A stretch of DNA of 64,000 bases from Firmicutes bacterium TM09-10 (GTDB lineage Bacteria > Bacillota > Clostridia > Lachnospirales > Lachnospiraceae): contig QUKC01000006.1 in NCBI GenBank assembly GCA_003481005.1, positions 62,001-126,000 of the forward strand, written 5' to 3'. Both the position numbers and the translations under genes were made by a program. A model generated the notes under the pieces. The model saw only the letters and a list, made by a program, of their open reading frames with translations, did not search any database and was not told where the DNA came from. Of the stretch, positions 7,980-17,240 are shown one piece after another; position 1 is the first letter of the stretch; each line of letters starts with the position of its first letter.

Positions 7980-9032
7980 TCACTTGCTCTGCTCTTCCAT
8001 GTGTCTGCGGCGCAGCTGTCCGCACGCCCCGTCGATGTCCCTTCCCATCTCACGACGGATTGTGACGTTGACGCCGCCTTTTTCCAGACGCTTCTGGAAC
8101 GCTGCAATCGCGGCATGGTTGGACTGTACAAAATCCCGCTCCTTGATCGGGTTGACCGGAATCAGGTTGACATGACTGCCCAGCGGCGCTGCCAGACCGA
8201 TCAGCTCTTCCGCATCCTCTTTTGTATCGTTGACGCCGCCGACCAGACTATATTCAAAGGTCAGCCTCCGTCCGGTTTTGTCCGCATAATTGCGGCAGGC
8301 GTCCATCAGCTCCTTCATTCCGTATTTGTTAGCGATGGGCATCAGCCTGCGGCGCTTTTCATCTGTCGTCGCATGCAGGGAAAGCGCCAGCGTGATCTGA
8401 AGCTTTTCCTCCGCCAGCTCATACATTTTCGGCACAATTCCGCAGGTCGAAACCGTCACATTGCGCTGGCTGATATTTAAACCGTTTTCATCCGTCAGCA
8501 TCCGCAAAAATACGAGCAGATTGTCGTAATTATCCAACGGTTCCCCGCTTCCCATCACGACGACATTACTTACCCTCTCCCCGGTCAGCTTCTGAATCCG
8601 GTAAATCTGATCCAGCATTTCCGCAGGCGTCAGTCCCCGTTCCAGACCGTCCAGCGTAGACGCGCAAAAACGGCAGCCCATCCGGCAGCCAACCTGAGAG
8701 GAAATACAGACCGAATTGCCATGCTTATACTGCATCCACACACTCTCCACCAGATTTCCGTCCGGCAGCGCGAATAAAAATTTTTTTGTCCCGTCAATCG
8801 CAGAGGTCTGCTCACGCACTACCCTGAGGGTTGTCAACGGATATTCTTCCTTTAACCGGTTTCGAAACGCCGCCGAAAGATTCGTCATTTCGTCATAATC
8901 TCCCGCCAGCTTGACATGCATCCAGTCGTACAGCTGTTTTGCCCGAAACGGTTTTTCGGAAAGCTCTGTCATTTTTTCTTTCAGTAAATCAAGCGGCAGG
9001 GACTTTAAATCCCTGCTTTCTCTGTTTTCCAT
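7980..9032 (-). CDS. rlmN: dual-specificity RNA methyltransferase RlmN
   Basis: Radical-SAM enzyme methylating C2 of A2503 in 23S rRNA and A37 of some tRNAs. Length 350. The radical-SAM cluster site is the CxxxCxxC in GCRMGCRFCAST; the cysteine of FCAST is part of it, SGEPLDNYDN and LSLHATTDEKRRRLMPI follow, and the C-terminal GACGQLRR supplies the catalytic methylated cysteine. Starts 3 nt after rsmB with an AAGGAAG ribosome site. Last gene of the murE operon. Confidence 0.97.
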   Translation of the reverse strand: MENRESRDLKSLPLDLLKEKMTELSEKPFRAKQLYDWMHVKLAGDYDEMTNLSAAFRNRLKEEYPLTTLRVVREQTSAIDGTKKFLFALPDGNLVESVWMQYKHGNSVCISSQVGCRMGCRFCASTLDGLERGLTPAEMLDQIYRIQKLTGERVSNVVVMGSGEPLDNYDNLLVFLRMLTDENGLNISQRNVTVSTCGIVPKMYELAEEKLQITLALSLHATTDEKRRRLMPIANKYGMKELMDACRNYADKTGRRLTFEYSLVGGVNDTKEDAEELIGLAAPLGSHVNLIPVNPIKERDFVQSNHAAIAAFQKRLEKGGVNVTIRREMGRDIDGACGQLRRRHMEEQSK

Positions 9033-9035
9033 CGT

Positions 9036-10400
9036 CTATTTCTTCCTTCTCAGTCTTGCCATAAAAAATCCATCGGTGTCCCACTCGCCCAAAAACAGCT
9101 GCAAAAATCCTGCTTTTGTCTGTTGGCTGTGGAGACATTCCGGTAAAAACGGGTCGATGCTCTCTGCTTCAAACGGATACTTTTCGGTCACATACCGCAC
9201 CATCTCTTCGTTTTCTGACACATCCAGGGTACATGTCGAATACAGCAAAATACCGCCCGGCTTTACATACTGCCAGCATGCGTCCACGATCTTTTTCTGC
9301 AAAGTGACAAGCGCTGCCAGATCTTCTTTCGTTACCCGGTAACGGATTTCTTTTTTTCTGCCGATTACGCCAAGCCCGGAGCACGGAACATCCAGAAGCA
9401 CCACGTCCGCGCTTTCTTTATACTGCTCCATAAAAACTGACGCATCCCAGACATTGACCGAAACGTTGCTGCACTTCATCCGGTCAGTATTTTCCAGAAT
9501 CAGCGCAGCCTTTCTTTCGGAAACATCTCCGCAGATCACCTTCCCGCTGCCCGCCTTTCTTGCTGCAAGCGTTGTTTTTCCGCCCGGCGCGCTGCAAAGA
9601 TCCATGACCATCATTCCACCTGAAATTCCTGCTGCCTCCACCGCGAGCATGCTGCTGACGTCCTGCGCATAAAACAGCCCTTCTGCAAAGCCCGGCAGAT
9701 GACCGATGCCCTCACAGCCTTCCAAATTCCACGCATCTGCATACAACTGGTGCTTCTGCACCGTCACGCCTGCTGCTTCGATCGCTGCAATTTCCTGTGC
9801 CTTTTCTTCTTCCGTCAGACGGCTGTCCAGACGGATCGTCAACGGACGCCCTTTTTTCAGTCTCTCCAGCATAGGCTCCGTCTTTTCTTCTCCATACTGC
9901 GCTTCCCAGAGAGAAATCATCCACTCCGGCACGCTATAGTGCACCGAAAGTGCCTGCACAGGGTTCTTTTGAAGTTCCTGCCAAAACGCACTCTCCGAAT
10001 TCAAAATTTCTTCTTTGTTCCGTGCAATTGTACGCAGCACACCGTTTACAAAACCGGACAGCCGCTCAAAGCCCTTTTTCTTTGCCAGACGCACGGCTTC
10101 GTTGCATGCCGCAGAATCCGGCACGGTGTCCATATACAAAATTTGATAGACCGACAGGCGCAGCAGACTGCGGATCAGCGGTTTCATTTTGTTCGTCGGC
10201 GTTTTGGAATACGCGTTGATGACATAGTCCAGCGTCAGGAGACTTTCCAGCGTTCCTTCCGTCAGACGTTTTAAAAACGCTTTTTCCCGCGGATCTTCGT
10301 AGTCGTATTTATTTAAGGTATCCCGGATCAGGCTGCTGCCGAAGTTTTTGGTCTTCTCCATCTCCACAAACAAAAGCAGCGCTGTTTCTCTTGTATCCAT
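9036..10400 (-). CDS. rsmB: 16S rRNA m5C967 methyltransferase RsmB
   Basis: SAM-dependent rRNA cytosine C5 methyltransferase. The N-terminal 140 residues are the NusB-like RNA-binding domain (RETALLLFVEMEKTKNFGSSL...). The Rossmann part has the SAM motif MDLCSAPGGKTT near residue 265, and the two catalytic cysteines lie in LDVPCSGLG and LYSTCTLDVSENE. Length 454 is typical. Preceded by GGAGAAC; next to rlmN and fmt as in many Firmicutes. Confidence 0.96.
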   Translation of the reverse strand: MDTRETALLLFVEMEKTKNFGSSLIRDTLNKYDYEDPREKAFLKRLTEGTLESLLTLDYVINAYSKTPTNKMKPLIRSLLRLSVYQILYMDTVPDSAACNEAVRLAKKKGFERLSGFVNGVLRTIARNKEEILNSESAFWQELQKNPVQALSVHYSVPEWMISLWEAQYGEEKTEPMLERLKKGRPLTIRLDSRLTEEEKAQEIAAIEAAGVTVQKHQLYADAWNLEGCEGIGHLPGFAEGLFYAQDVSSMLAVEAAGISGGMMVMDLCSAPGGKTTLAARKAGSGKVICGDVSERKAALILENTDRMKCSNVSVNVWDASVFMEQYKESADVVLLDVPCSGLGVIGRKKEIRYRVTKEDLAALVTLQKKIVDACWQYVKPGGILLYSTCTLDVSENEEMVRYVTEKYPFEAESIDPFLPECLHSQQTKAGFLQLFLGEWDTDGFFMARLRRKK

Positions 10401-10518
10401 TTTCTGTTCTCCATGCTCAGGGCGCAGTGCCCCGCTGTTTCAGGCAGCTGTTTCGCTTTTTCTTTTTCGTCTGCGCAGCGTCTCTTCTCCGGCGTTTCAC
10501 ACGTTTCAGGCTGCGTGG

Positions 10519-11235
10519 TCAGTCCCTGCGGTCGTCCCGCCTGGACAGCATCACCAGCCGCAGCAGGTTCAACAGCGCCGCCGCTGCTGCCGCAACATAG
10601 GTCATTGCAGCCGCCCGAAGCACTCTGCGGCTTCCCTCTGCTTCGTTTTCCGATAAAATTCCGTATTCTGTTAAAAATCCCATCGCCCTGTGACTTGCAT
10701 CGAATTCAACCGGAAGCGTCACGATCTGGAACAGCACCGCTGCCAAAAAGACCCAGATACCAATCTGCATCAGCAGCTCGTTGGAGCCCAAGAACAGCCC
10801 CAGAACGAAAATCGGCAAACCGAATTTCGAGCCGAAATTTGCAGCCGGAACGAGGGCCGAACGGAATTTTAACGGTGCATAGCCCCTGGCGTCCTGTACC
10901 GCGTGGCCGCACTCGTGGGCTGCAACTCCCACCGCTGCAACACTCGTCGCATTGTAGGTCGCATCTGACAGACGCAGTACCTTGGAGGACGGATCATAAT
11001 GATCTGTTAAGTTGCCGCTGATATGCTCAATCCGCACATTCGTCAGACCGTTCCGGTATAAAATCCGCTCCGCAGCCTCTGCTCCGGTCATGCCGCAGCC
11101 GCTTCTGACGCGGCTGTAACGTTTAAACGTGCTGTTGACCTGGGCGCTCGCGATCATCGAAAGCACCGCGCCCAGAATTACAAGAAGATACGTCACATCA
11201 TAGTAATAATATCCCATGTATGCCAAAACGCTCAT
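10519..11235 (-). CDS. membrane zinc metallopeptidase, YugP family
   Basis: Predicted membrane-embedded neutral zinc peptidase of unknown substrate. The HEXXH motif is AAHECGHAVQDARGYAPLKFR (short form HECGH, near residue 109), flanked by four hydrophobic segments: TYLLVILGAVLSMIASA at the N-terminus, two in the middle and AAMTYVAAAAAALLNLLRLV at the C-terminus. Length 238 fits. The ATG overlaps the fmt stop by 4 nt; fmt-yugP-rsmB is a common order in Clostridia. The 118 bp between it and rsmB show nothing. Confidence 0.9.
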   Translation of the reverse strand: MSVLAYMGYYYYDVTYLLVILGAVLSMIASAQVNSTFKRYSRVRSGCGMTGAEAAERILYRNGLTNVRIEHISGNLTDHYDPSSKVLRLSDATYNATSVAAVGVAAHECGHAVQDARGYAPLKFRSALVPAANFGSKFGLPIFVLGLFLGSNELLMQIGIWVFLAAVLFQIVTLPVEFDASHRAMGFLTEYGILSENEAEGSRRVLRAAAMTYVAAAAAALLNLLRLVMLSRRDDRRD

Positions 11236-12170
11236 CCAAGCACCTCTCCTTCCTCTACCTTACAGCCCAGCAAAAAGTCGTGCACCTTCATGCGCTTTTT
11301 GCCTTCCAGCTGGACTTCCTGCAGGCACAGTACGCCATCGCCGGTCTGGACAAAGATTTCATTCTTCGTCACCCTGGCAATACTGCCGGGCATAGAGTAA
11401 GCGGCAATGCCTTCTTCCTCCACAGGCTTTGCCTGCCAGATTTTCAGCATTTTCCCTTTACAGGAAGTGTATGCACCCGGCCAGGAATACAGTCCACGCA
11501 CCTGTCTGTCGATGGAAAGTGCGCTCTGGTTCCAGTCAATTTGTCCCATCGCCTTGGTCAGAAGCTTTGCGTAGCAGCTTTTGGAATCATCCTGCTTTGT
11601 CGCAGTCAATGTGCCCGCTTCCAGCTTTTGAAGCGTTTCCACAATCAGCTCTGCGCCTACTTTGGACAGCTTTTCTTCCAGCGAAAGGTCGGTATCGGTG
11701 TCCTCAATTACAACTTCCGACTGTGTCAGGATGTCACCGGTATCAATTCCTGCGTCCATCTGCATGATCGTCACGCCGCTCTTTTTCTGTCCGTCCATAA
11801 TTACACGATTGATCGGTGATGCCCCGCGATAGGCGGGAAGCAGAGAGGCATGAATGCACAGGCTTCCATAATGGGGCAGATCCAGGATCTCCTGTGATAA
11901 AATCTGTCCGAATGCTGCTACCACATAAACATCCGCTTCATACTGCCTGAGACGCTCGATTTCCTCTGCTCTCTTAATCTTAATCGGCTGCAGCACCGGA
12001 ATATCATGCTGCAGCGCGCATTCCTTAACCGGGGACATCTGCAGTTTTCCACTGCGCCCCTTCGGCTTGTCCGGCTGTGTCACAACCGCCGTTACCGTAT
12101 GTCCTGCCGCAAGCAGTGCTTCCAGCGGAGCGACTGCAAAATCCGGCGTTCCCATATATACTATCTTCAT
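11232..12170 (-). CDS. fmt: methionyl-tRNA formyltransferase
   Basis: Formylates initiator Met-tRNA with 10-formyl-THF. The N-terminus MKIVYMGTPDFAVAPLEALL and the formyl-binding LHASLLPAYRGASPINRVI (HASLLP..RG) are diagnostic; D in MDAGIDTGDIL is the catalytic aspartate. The start chosen is the ATG at 12170, 5 nt after GGAGG; an upstream in-frame ATG would add ten non-homologous residues and overlap the ribosome site. 312 residues. Paired with def upstream. Confidence 0.97.
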   Translation of the reverse strand: MKIVYMGTPDFAVAPLEALLAAGHTVTAVVTQPDKPKGRSGKLQMSPVKECALQHDIPVLQPIKIKRAEEIERLRQYEADVYVVAAFGQILSQEILDLPHYGSLCIHASLLPAYRGASPINRVIMDGQKKSGVTIMQMDAGIDTGDILTQSEVVIEDTDTDLSLEEKLSKVGAELIVETLQKLEAGTLTATKQDDSKSCYAKLLTKAMGQIDWNQSALSIDRQVRGLYSWPGAYTSCKGKMLKIWQAKPVEEEGIAAYSMPGSIARVTKNEIFVQTGDGVLCLQEVQLEGKKRMKVHDFLLGCKVEEGEVLG

Positions 12171-12268
12171 CTTGTCCTCCATTCTGCAGGCGCCTGGCAC
12201 CGTGGAAATTACAATTCAAACCTGCTGATTGGCTTCTGCATTGCATTCCAGGCTGCGCTGTACTGCCC

Positions 12269-12775
12269 TTATTCTTCGTCGAGTACCTTTGTCCCGTCCA
12301 TTTCTTCGTAATATTCTTCGGTATCCATCAGCTGTCCTTCTACCTTGGACACATACAGCTCACCATCCAGATGATCTGTTTCATGGCAGATTGCACGCGC
12401 CAAAAGCTCGGTTGCTTCGATTTCATACGCTTCCATATTTTCGTTATACGCAATCGCCTTGACGTAATTGGGTCTTGTCACTGTGCCTGTCTTTCCGGGA
12501 ACAGAAAGACAGCCCTCACCGCCGGTCTGCTCGCCGGATGTTTCGATAATTCGGGGATTGATCATGACAATCGGATCTTCTCCGGTCGTATCAATTACGA
12601 CGATTCTCTTTAAAATGCCGACCTGGGGCGCTGCAAGTCCGACGCCGTTTGCCTCATACATCGTATCAAACATGTCATCGATCAGCTCCTGAATGCGGGG
12701 CGTCATCTCCTTGACCTCTTTGCATTTTTTATTCAGGACGGGATCTCCGATCGTTCTGATATTGCGAATTGCCAT
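12269..12775 (-). CDS. def: peptide deformylase
   Basis: Metalloenzyme removing the N-formyl group from nascent proteins. All three motifs are present: GVGLAAPQVG, EGCLSVPG and CHETDHLDG (the HExxH metal site). Start at MAIRNIRTIGDPVLN follows GAGAGGAAC; the open frame upstream lacks similarity. 168 residues, typical of the Gram-positive short form, with an acidic C-terminal tail. Between priA and fmt in the operon. Confidence 0.97.
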   Translation of the reverse strand: MAIRNIRTIGDPVLNKKCKEVKEMTPRIQELIDDMFDTMYEANGVGLAAPQVGILKRIVVIDTTGEDPIVMINPRIIETSGEQTGGEGCLSVPGKTGTVTRPNYVKAIAYNENMEAYEIEATELLARAICHETDHLDGELYVSKVEGQLMDTEEYYEEMDGTKVLDEE

Positions 12776-12873
12776 TCTTTTGTTCCTCTCTTTCTGATGT
12801 TCTGTCTTACTCTCCGTTATCTGTTTGCTGTCCTTTCTTGCTTTGCAGGCAGCATCTGTCTCCTGAAGATTTT

Positions 12874-15207
12874 CTAGAAGCTGTGCACCGGATCGAAATC
12901 GAACTGACACAGCGCTTTCTGTCGCTGCGGCAGGCTGCGCATCTGCTCGATTCCGTCCTTTAATTCTACCAGCTTTTCGTAGTCATGGTTTTTTAAATAA
13001 ATACCATAGCGGTAAACGTCGTTGATTTTGCCAATCAGCGCCGGCGCGGGACCGATCACAATCGTATCGGGCAGGGCAGCGCCGGCGGCGTTGTGTGTCG
13101 TAGCGGGTGTTGGTATTTGCACAGTGCCTGACATTTGCTGTGTAAACTGCCGCGACTGCGTTACCTGTCGCGACTGCGTTCGCTGTCGTACGTAACTCGC
13201 TGCCTCCTGTGCGCCTGCAAGCGCCTCTTCCTGCTTTTTGGAATAAAACTGCACCGCAAGGATGTGAGACGCAGGCGGATAGGAAAGCAGCTGCCGATAC
13301 GTCAGCTCTTCTTTATAAAATCCCTCATAATCCTGCCGTGCAGCATACTGAATGCTATAATGATCCGGTTGGTAAGTCTGGATCACAACCTCACCTGGAC
13401 GGCTTCCGCGTCCGGCACGCCCCGCCGCCTGCGTCAGCAGCTGAAACGTCCGTTCTCCGGCACGGTAGTCGCTCATGGACAGCGACAGATCCGCCGCCAG
13501 CACGCCGACCAGCGTCACCGCCGGGAAATCATGCCCTTTGACGATCATCTGCGTACCGACCAGGATATCCGCATCCCCTCTGGCAAACGCCGCCAGAATC
13601 TTTTCATAGCTTTCCCGTGTGCGGGTTGTATCCGCGTCCATACGCAGCACTCGTGCCTGCGGAAACATTTTATGAAGCTGTTCTTCCATCGCTTCCGTTC
13701 CCGCCCGAAAGCCCAGTATATATTTCGAACCACAGGACGGACAGAGCTTCACGGCAGGCTGCTCATACCCGCAATAATGGCAGACCAGCCTTCCGCCCCT
13801 GTGCTCCGAAAGGGAAACGTCGCAGTGCGGACATTTGCATACATAGCCGCAGGCACGGCACGAGACAAATCCTGCATAACCGCGCCGGTTCAAAAACAGC
13901 ATCGACTGCTCTTTCCTCGCCAGACGATCCCTTAATTTTTCCTGCAGGCTCACCGAAAAAATCGACCGGTTGCCATTTCGCAGCTCTTCGCGAAGGTCTG
14001 CGATCTCCACTCTGGGAAGGCTTCCGCCGGTCAGCCGCTTCGTCAGTTTATAAAAATGATAGTCACCATTCTGAGCACGGCTGTAAGCTTCCAGCGAAGG
14101 CGTTGCGGAACCCAGCACCAGCGTTGCATCGGAAAGCTCAGCGAGCTTCTGAGCCGTCTCCCGCGCATGATATTTCGGGCTCGTTTCACTTTTATAGCTC
14201 AGCTCATGTTCCTCGTCCATCAGGATCATCCCGAGGTTTGGAAACGGCACAAACAGCGCCGACCTTGGACCGATGATAACATCCAGCTCTCCTCGCTCTG
14301 CCCGCCTGCACTGATCCTGTTTTTCCCCGGCGCTGAGCGTCGAGTTCATCACGGAAACCCGGTCGCCGAAGCGTGCCGTAAACCGCTGCACCGTCTGATA
14401 GGTCAGCGCAATTTCCGGAATCAGCACGATGGACTGTCGTCCTCTTTTTATCATGCCCTCAATGAGCGCCAGATAAACCTCTGTTTTTCCGCTGCCCGTA
14501 ATACCGTGGATCAGGCTCGGCCTGCGGTCATTTTGGTCAAAAGCGTTTAAAATTCCATTTACCGCCCCTTGCTGTTCCTCCGAAAGCGTCTTTTTTTCCG
14601 TTTCTTCACCCATTCTCCGGATCGGGTTACGGTATGCTACAGAAGCATGTACTTTTAAAACGCCGTCGGATTCCAGCTTGCTGATTACAGACGACGGAAC
14701 TTTTAACCTTTTGGTCGCTGCCTCCCACGAAATCGTCCGGTTCGCCATAAGCTCCTGTAACAGTCGGAGCCTCGCTGTCTGATGCTTTCTTTCCATCTGC
14801 GCAGCCAGCTCCTGCGTTTGTGCATCCTGTAACAGCAGCTCAATGCTTTTTCGCTCTTTTTCCCCGACGGTCGCTCTCGCAGGTAAAACGGTTTTCAGAG
14901 CCTGTATCATCGTAGAACCGTACTGCTGCTTCATCCACGCCGCCAGCACGATCAACCGCTGTGACGGCTCCTTTGTTCCCGGAAGCACAGAATCGATCTC
15001 TTTCATCCGTTCCCGCGGGAACTCCGAATGATCCGTCACCTCGATCACATAGCCGGTGCGCAGCGCATTTCCTGCACCAAACGGAATTTTTACCCGCACG
15101 CCGGGTGTCACGCTGTCTGCCAGGCGCTCCGGAATCCGGTAGCCGAAGGGCCGATCCACTTTTTCATGGGAGATATCCACGATCACGTTCGCAAATTCTT
15201 TTTTCAA
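12874..15207 (-). CDS. priA: primosomal replication restart helicase PriA
   Basis: 3'-5' DNA helicase that reloads the replisome at stalled forks. 777 residues: N-terminal 3'BD, Walker A LIHGITGSGKTEVY near 250, DEAH-box variant ILMDEEHELSYK, helicase motifs LVLGSATPSLEAY and LTQAAGRAGRG. Eight cysteines in CRACGYVCKCPHC and CHYCGYEQPAVKLCPSCGS bind two zincs. Start is TTG (15207), overlapping the murE TGA. Near the C-terminus (about residues 672-712) a low-complexity stretch rich in Gln, Thr and Ser interrupts the family C-terminal domain; see findings. Confidence 0.97.
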   Translation of the reverse strand: MKKEFANVIVDISHEKVDRPFGYRIPERLADSVTPGVRVKIPFGAGNALRTGYVIEVTDHSEFPRERMKEIDSVLPGTKEPSQRLIVLAAWMKQQYGSTMIQALKTVLPARATVGEKERKSIELLLQDAQTQELAAQMERKHQTARLRLLQELMANRTISWEAATKRLKVPSSVISKLESDGVLKVHASVAYRNPIRRMGEETEKKTLSEEQQGAVNGILNAFDQNDRRPSLIHGITGSGKTEVYLALIEGMIKRGRQSIVLIPEIALTYQTVQRFTARFGDRVSVMNSTLSAGEKQDQCRRAERGELDVIIGPRSALFVPFPNLGMILMDEEHELSYKSETSPKYHARETAQKLAELSDATLVLGSATPSLEAYSRAQNGDYHFYKLTKRLTGGSLPRVEIADLREELRNGNRSIFSVSLQEKLRDRLARKEQSMLFLNRRGYAGFVSCRACGYVCKCPHCDVSLSEHRGGRLVCHYCGYEQPAVKLCPSCGSKYILGFRAGTEAMEEQLHKMFPQARVLRMDADTTRTRESYEKILAAFARGDADILVGTQMIVKGHDFPAVTLVGVLAADLSLSMSDYRAGERTFQLLTQAAGRAGRGSRPGEVVIQTYQPDHYSIQYAARQDYEGFYKEELTYRQLLSYPPASHILAVQFYSKKQEEALAGAQEAASYVRQRTQSRQVTQSRQFTQQMSGTVQIPTPATTHNAAGAALPDTIVIGPAPALIGKINDVYRYGIYLKNHDYEKLVELKDGIEQMRSLPQRQKALCQFDFDPVHSF

Positions 15208-16682
15208 AAAGAAATTCCTCTTTCTTTTAAGATATCCGCAATCAAATCTCTTTCATCCATCGGATATTTCACGCCCTTAATTTCCTGATAATCCTCGTGT
15301 CCCTTACCGGCGAGTACAATGATGTCGCCGGGCTGTCCGTGGTCGATCGCATAGGCAATGGCTTCTTTGCGGTCCGGGATGGAAATATAGACGCCATCTG
15401 TCTTTTTCATGCCTGTAATAATGTCTTCGATAATCGCCTCCGGCTCTTCAAAACGCGGGTTGTCGGACGTGATGATCGTAAAGTCCGCAAGATTTCCGGA
15501 CACCTCTCCCATCTCAAACCGGCGCTCCCGGGAACGGTTGCCCCCACAGCCGAACACGCAGACCAGCCTTCCGTGCTCATACTCCTTTAACGTCGTCAGC
15601 AGGCTCTTCAATGCCATCGCATTGTGGGCATAATCGATCATCAGGGTAAATTCATTCGAAACCTTGACCATTTCGATACGTCCCTTAACCTTTGCTGCCA
15701 GAAGCGCCTTACAGATATCTGCCTCCGACACCTTAAAATGTCTGCAGATCGCAATCGCAGTCAACGCGTTGTATACCGAAAATCTTCCCGGCATCGCGAT
15801 TTCCGCATGGAAATTCATCAATCCGGTCACATCAAAGGCGATACCGAGATGTCCCTGTCTGTTTGTAAACTGCAGGTTCTGTGCGCGCAGGTCGGCTTTT
15901 TTAGACATGCCGTAGGTTTCCAGACTGCAGGTATGCTCCTTTGTAATAAGCTGCCAGTGCACATCGTCACAGTTTGCAATCCCGACGCGGCACTGCTGAA
16001 ACAGCAGACTCTTACAATGCGCATATTCTTCAAAGCTCCCATGCTCGTTCGGTCCGATATGATCCGGCTCCAGATTTGTAAAAATACCGAAATCGAATAC
16101 AAAGCCCTGGGTTCGGTGGAGCATCAGTGCCTGAGAGGAAACCTCCATTACAACGGTATCACAGCCAGACTCCACCATTTTGGCAAAATATTCCTGCAAA
16201 AGATAGGATTCCGGCGTCGTATTGACCGCGTGAATATGCGTGTCTCCGATGATTATTTCAATGGTTCCGACCAGTCCTACCTTTCGTCCCGCATTTTCCA
16301 AGATGGATTTTACCAGATAAGTGGTCGTCGTCTTACCCTTCGTTCCGGTGATGCCGATCGTCGTCAGTTTTTTTGCCGGATGGTCAAACCACGCCGCAGA
16401 TACGAACGCGAGGGCATAGCGGGTATCCTCCACCCGGATCAGGGTCGTTTCCGACTGTTCCGGAAGCTCTACTTCCTTGGATACGATAATCGCAGCCGCT
16501 TTTTTCTCTGCAGCCTCTGCGGCAGCCTGATGTCCGTCAAAATTTGCCCCCTTGATGCAGACAAACAGACAGCCTTCTACAATTTTTCGGGAGTCATAAA
16601 CGACCGCCGTAATTTCTTTTTCCAGATTTCCTCTTTCACAGGTAAAGGTAAGCTCACTCAAAAGCTCTTTCAATGCTTTCAT
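15204..16682 (-). CDS. murE: UDP-MurNAc-L-Ala-D-Glu:meso-DAP ligase MurE
   Basis: Adds the third amino acid of the peptidoglycan stem in the cytoplasm. ATP site TTIGITGTKGKTTTTYLV (ligase P-loop). The residue-selecting motif at 407-410 is DNPR, characteristic of enzymes that use meso-diaminopimelate rather than lysine. Length 492 is typical. Start follows GGAAAGGAG. First gene of a seven-gene operon (murE-priA-def-fmt-yugP-rsmB-rlmN) with a promoter at 16743. Confidence 0.96.
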   Translation of the reverse strand: MKALKELLSELTFTCERGNLEKEITAVVYDSRKIVEGCLFVCIKGANFDGHQAAAEAAEKKAAAIIVSKEVELPEQSETTLIRVEDTRYALAFVSAAWFDHPAKKLTTIGITGTKGKTTTTYLVKSILENAGRKVGLVGTIEIIIGDTHIHAVNTTPESYLLQEYFAKMVESGCDTVVMEVSSQALMLHRTQGFVFDFGIFTNLEPDHIGPNEHGSFEEYAHCKSLLFQQCRVGIANCDDVHWQLITKEHTCSLETYGMSKKADLRAQNLQFTNRQGHLGIAFDVTGLMNFHAEIAMPGRFSVYNALTAIAICRHFKVSEADICKALLAAKVKGRIEMVKVSNEFTLMIDYAHNAMALKSLLTTLKEYEHGRLVCVFGCGGNRSRERRFEMGEVSGNLADFTIITSDNPRFEEPEAIIEDIITGMKKTDGVYISIPDRKEAIAYAIDHGQPGDIIVLAGKGHEDYQEIKGVKYPMDERDLIADILKERGISF

Positions 16683-16742
16683 GAAATCGGTCTCCTTTCC
16701 GATCCGCTGCAGTTTCGCAGGAACGAACTATTACAATTTACA

Positions 16743-16771
16743 ATCATAGCATATTGGCAGACATCCTGCAA
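16743..16771 (-). promoter_or_regulatory. promoter of the murE operon
   Basis: Minus strand -35 TTGCAG (16766-16771), 17-bp spacer, -10 TATGAT (16743-16748), in the 90-bp gap after smpB. No terminator was seen after smpB, so some readthrough is likely. Confidence 0.6.
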
Positions 16772-16772
16772 T

Positions 16773-17240
16773 TTAGTACAGATTTTTCACCTTAAATTCG
16801 CGCTCCACCTCGCGGCGCTGATCCTTCTTTGCAATATCCTGCCGCTTGTCGTAGAGCTTTTTGCCGCGGCAGAGACCGATCTCCATCTTTGCGCGCCCGT
16901 CCTTAAAATAGACCTGCAGCGGCATGATCGTATAGCCTTTTTCCTTACATTTTCCGGCAAGCTTTAAAATCTCCGCTTTGTGCAGCAGAAGCTTTCTCGT
17001 GCGCAGCGGATCTTTGTTGAACAGATTTCCCTTTTCATAGGGGGAAATATGCATGCCATAAACGTACATTTCGCCGTTGTCTTCCTGTATAAACGCTTCT
17101 TTAATGCTGCACTTTCCAAGGCGCAGGCTCTTTACCTCTGTTCCGGCGAGCGCAAGCCCGGCTTCCCAGGTCTCCTCTACAAAATAATCGTGATATGCTT
17201 TTTTATTGTTCGCGACCAGTTTCTGTGCTGATTTTGCCAT
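16773..17240 (-). CDS. smpB: SsrA (tmRNA)-binding protein SmpB
   Basis: Binds tmRNA for trans-translation. Residues [23 protein letters not shown] and [20 protein letters not shown], and the C-terminal [20 protein letters not shown] are family hallmarks. Start at MAKSAQKL (17240) follows AGAGAGGAAACG; it lies 38 nt inside the 3' end of rnr in another frame, so translation is likely coupled. 155 residues. rnr-smpB adjacency is common since RNase R acts with tmRNA. The tmRNA gene itself is not in this window. Confidence 0.96.
   Translation of the reverse strand: MAKSAQKLVANNKKAYHDYFVEETWEAGLALAGTEVKSLRLGKCSIKEAFIQEDNGEMYVYGMHISPYEKGNLFNKDPLRTRKLLLHKAEILKLAGKCKEKGYTIMPLQVYFKDGRAKMEIGLCRGKKLYDKRQDIAKKDQRREVEREFKVKNLY

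Noticed and set aside
7191..8480. 429-codon plus-strand frame across prpC and rlmN
   Set aside because: Antisense to two certain genes and spans their intergenic promoter; no motif.
15624..16967. Long plus-strand open frame antisense to murE
   Set aside because: Shadow of the murE reading frame; no ribosome site or recognisable domain.
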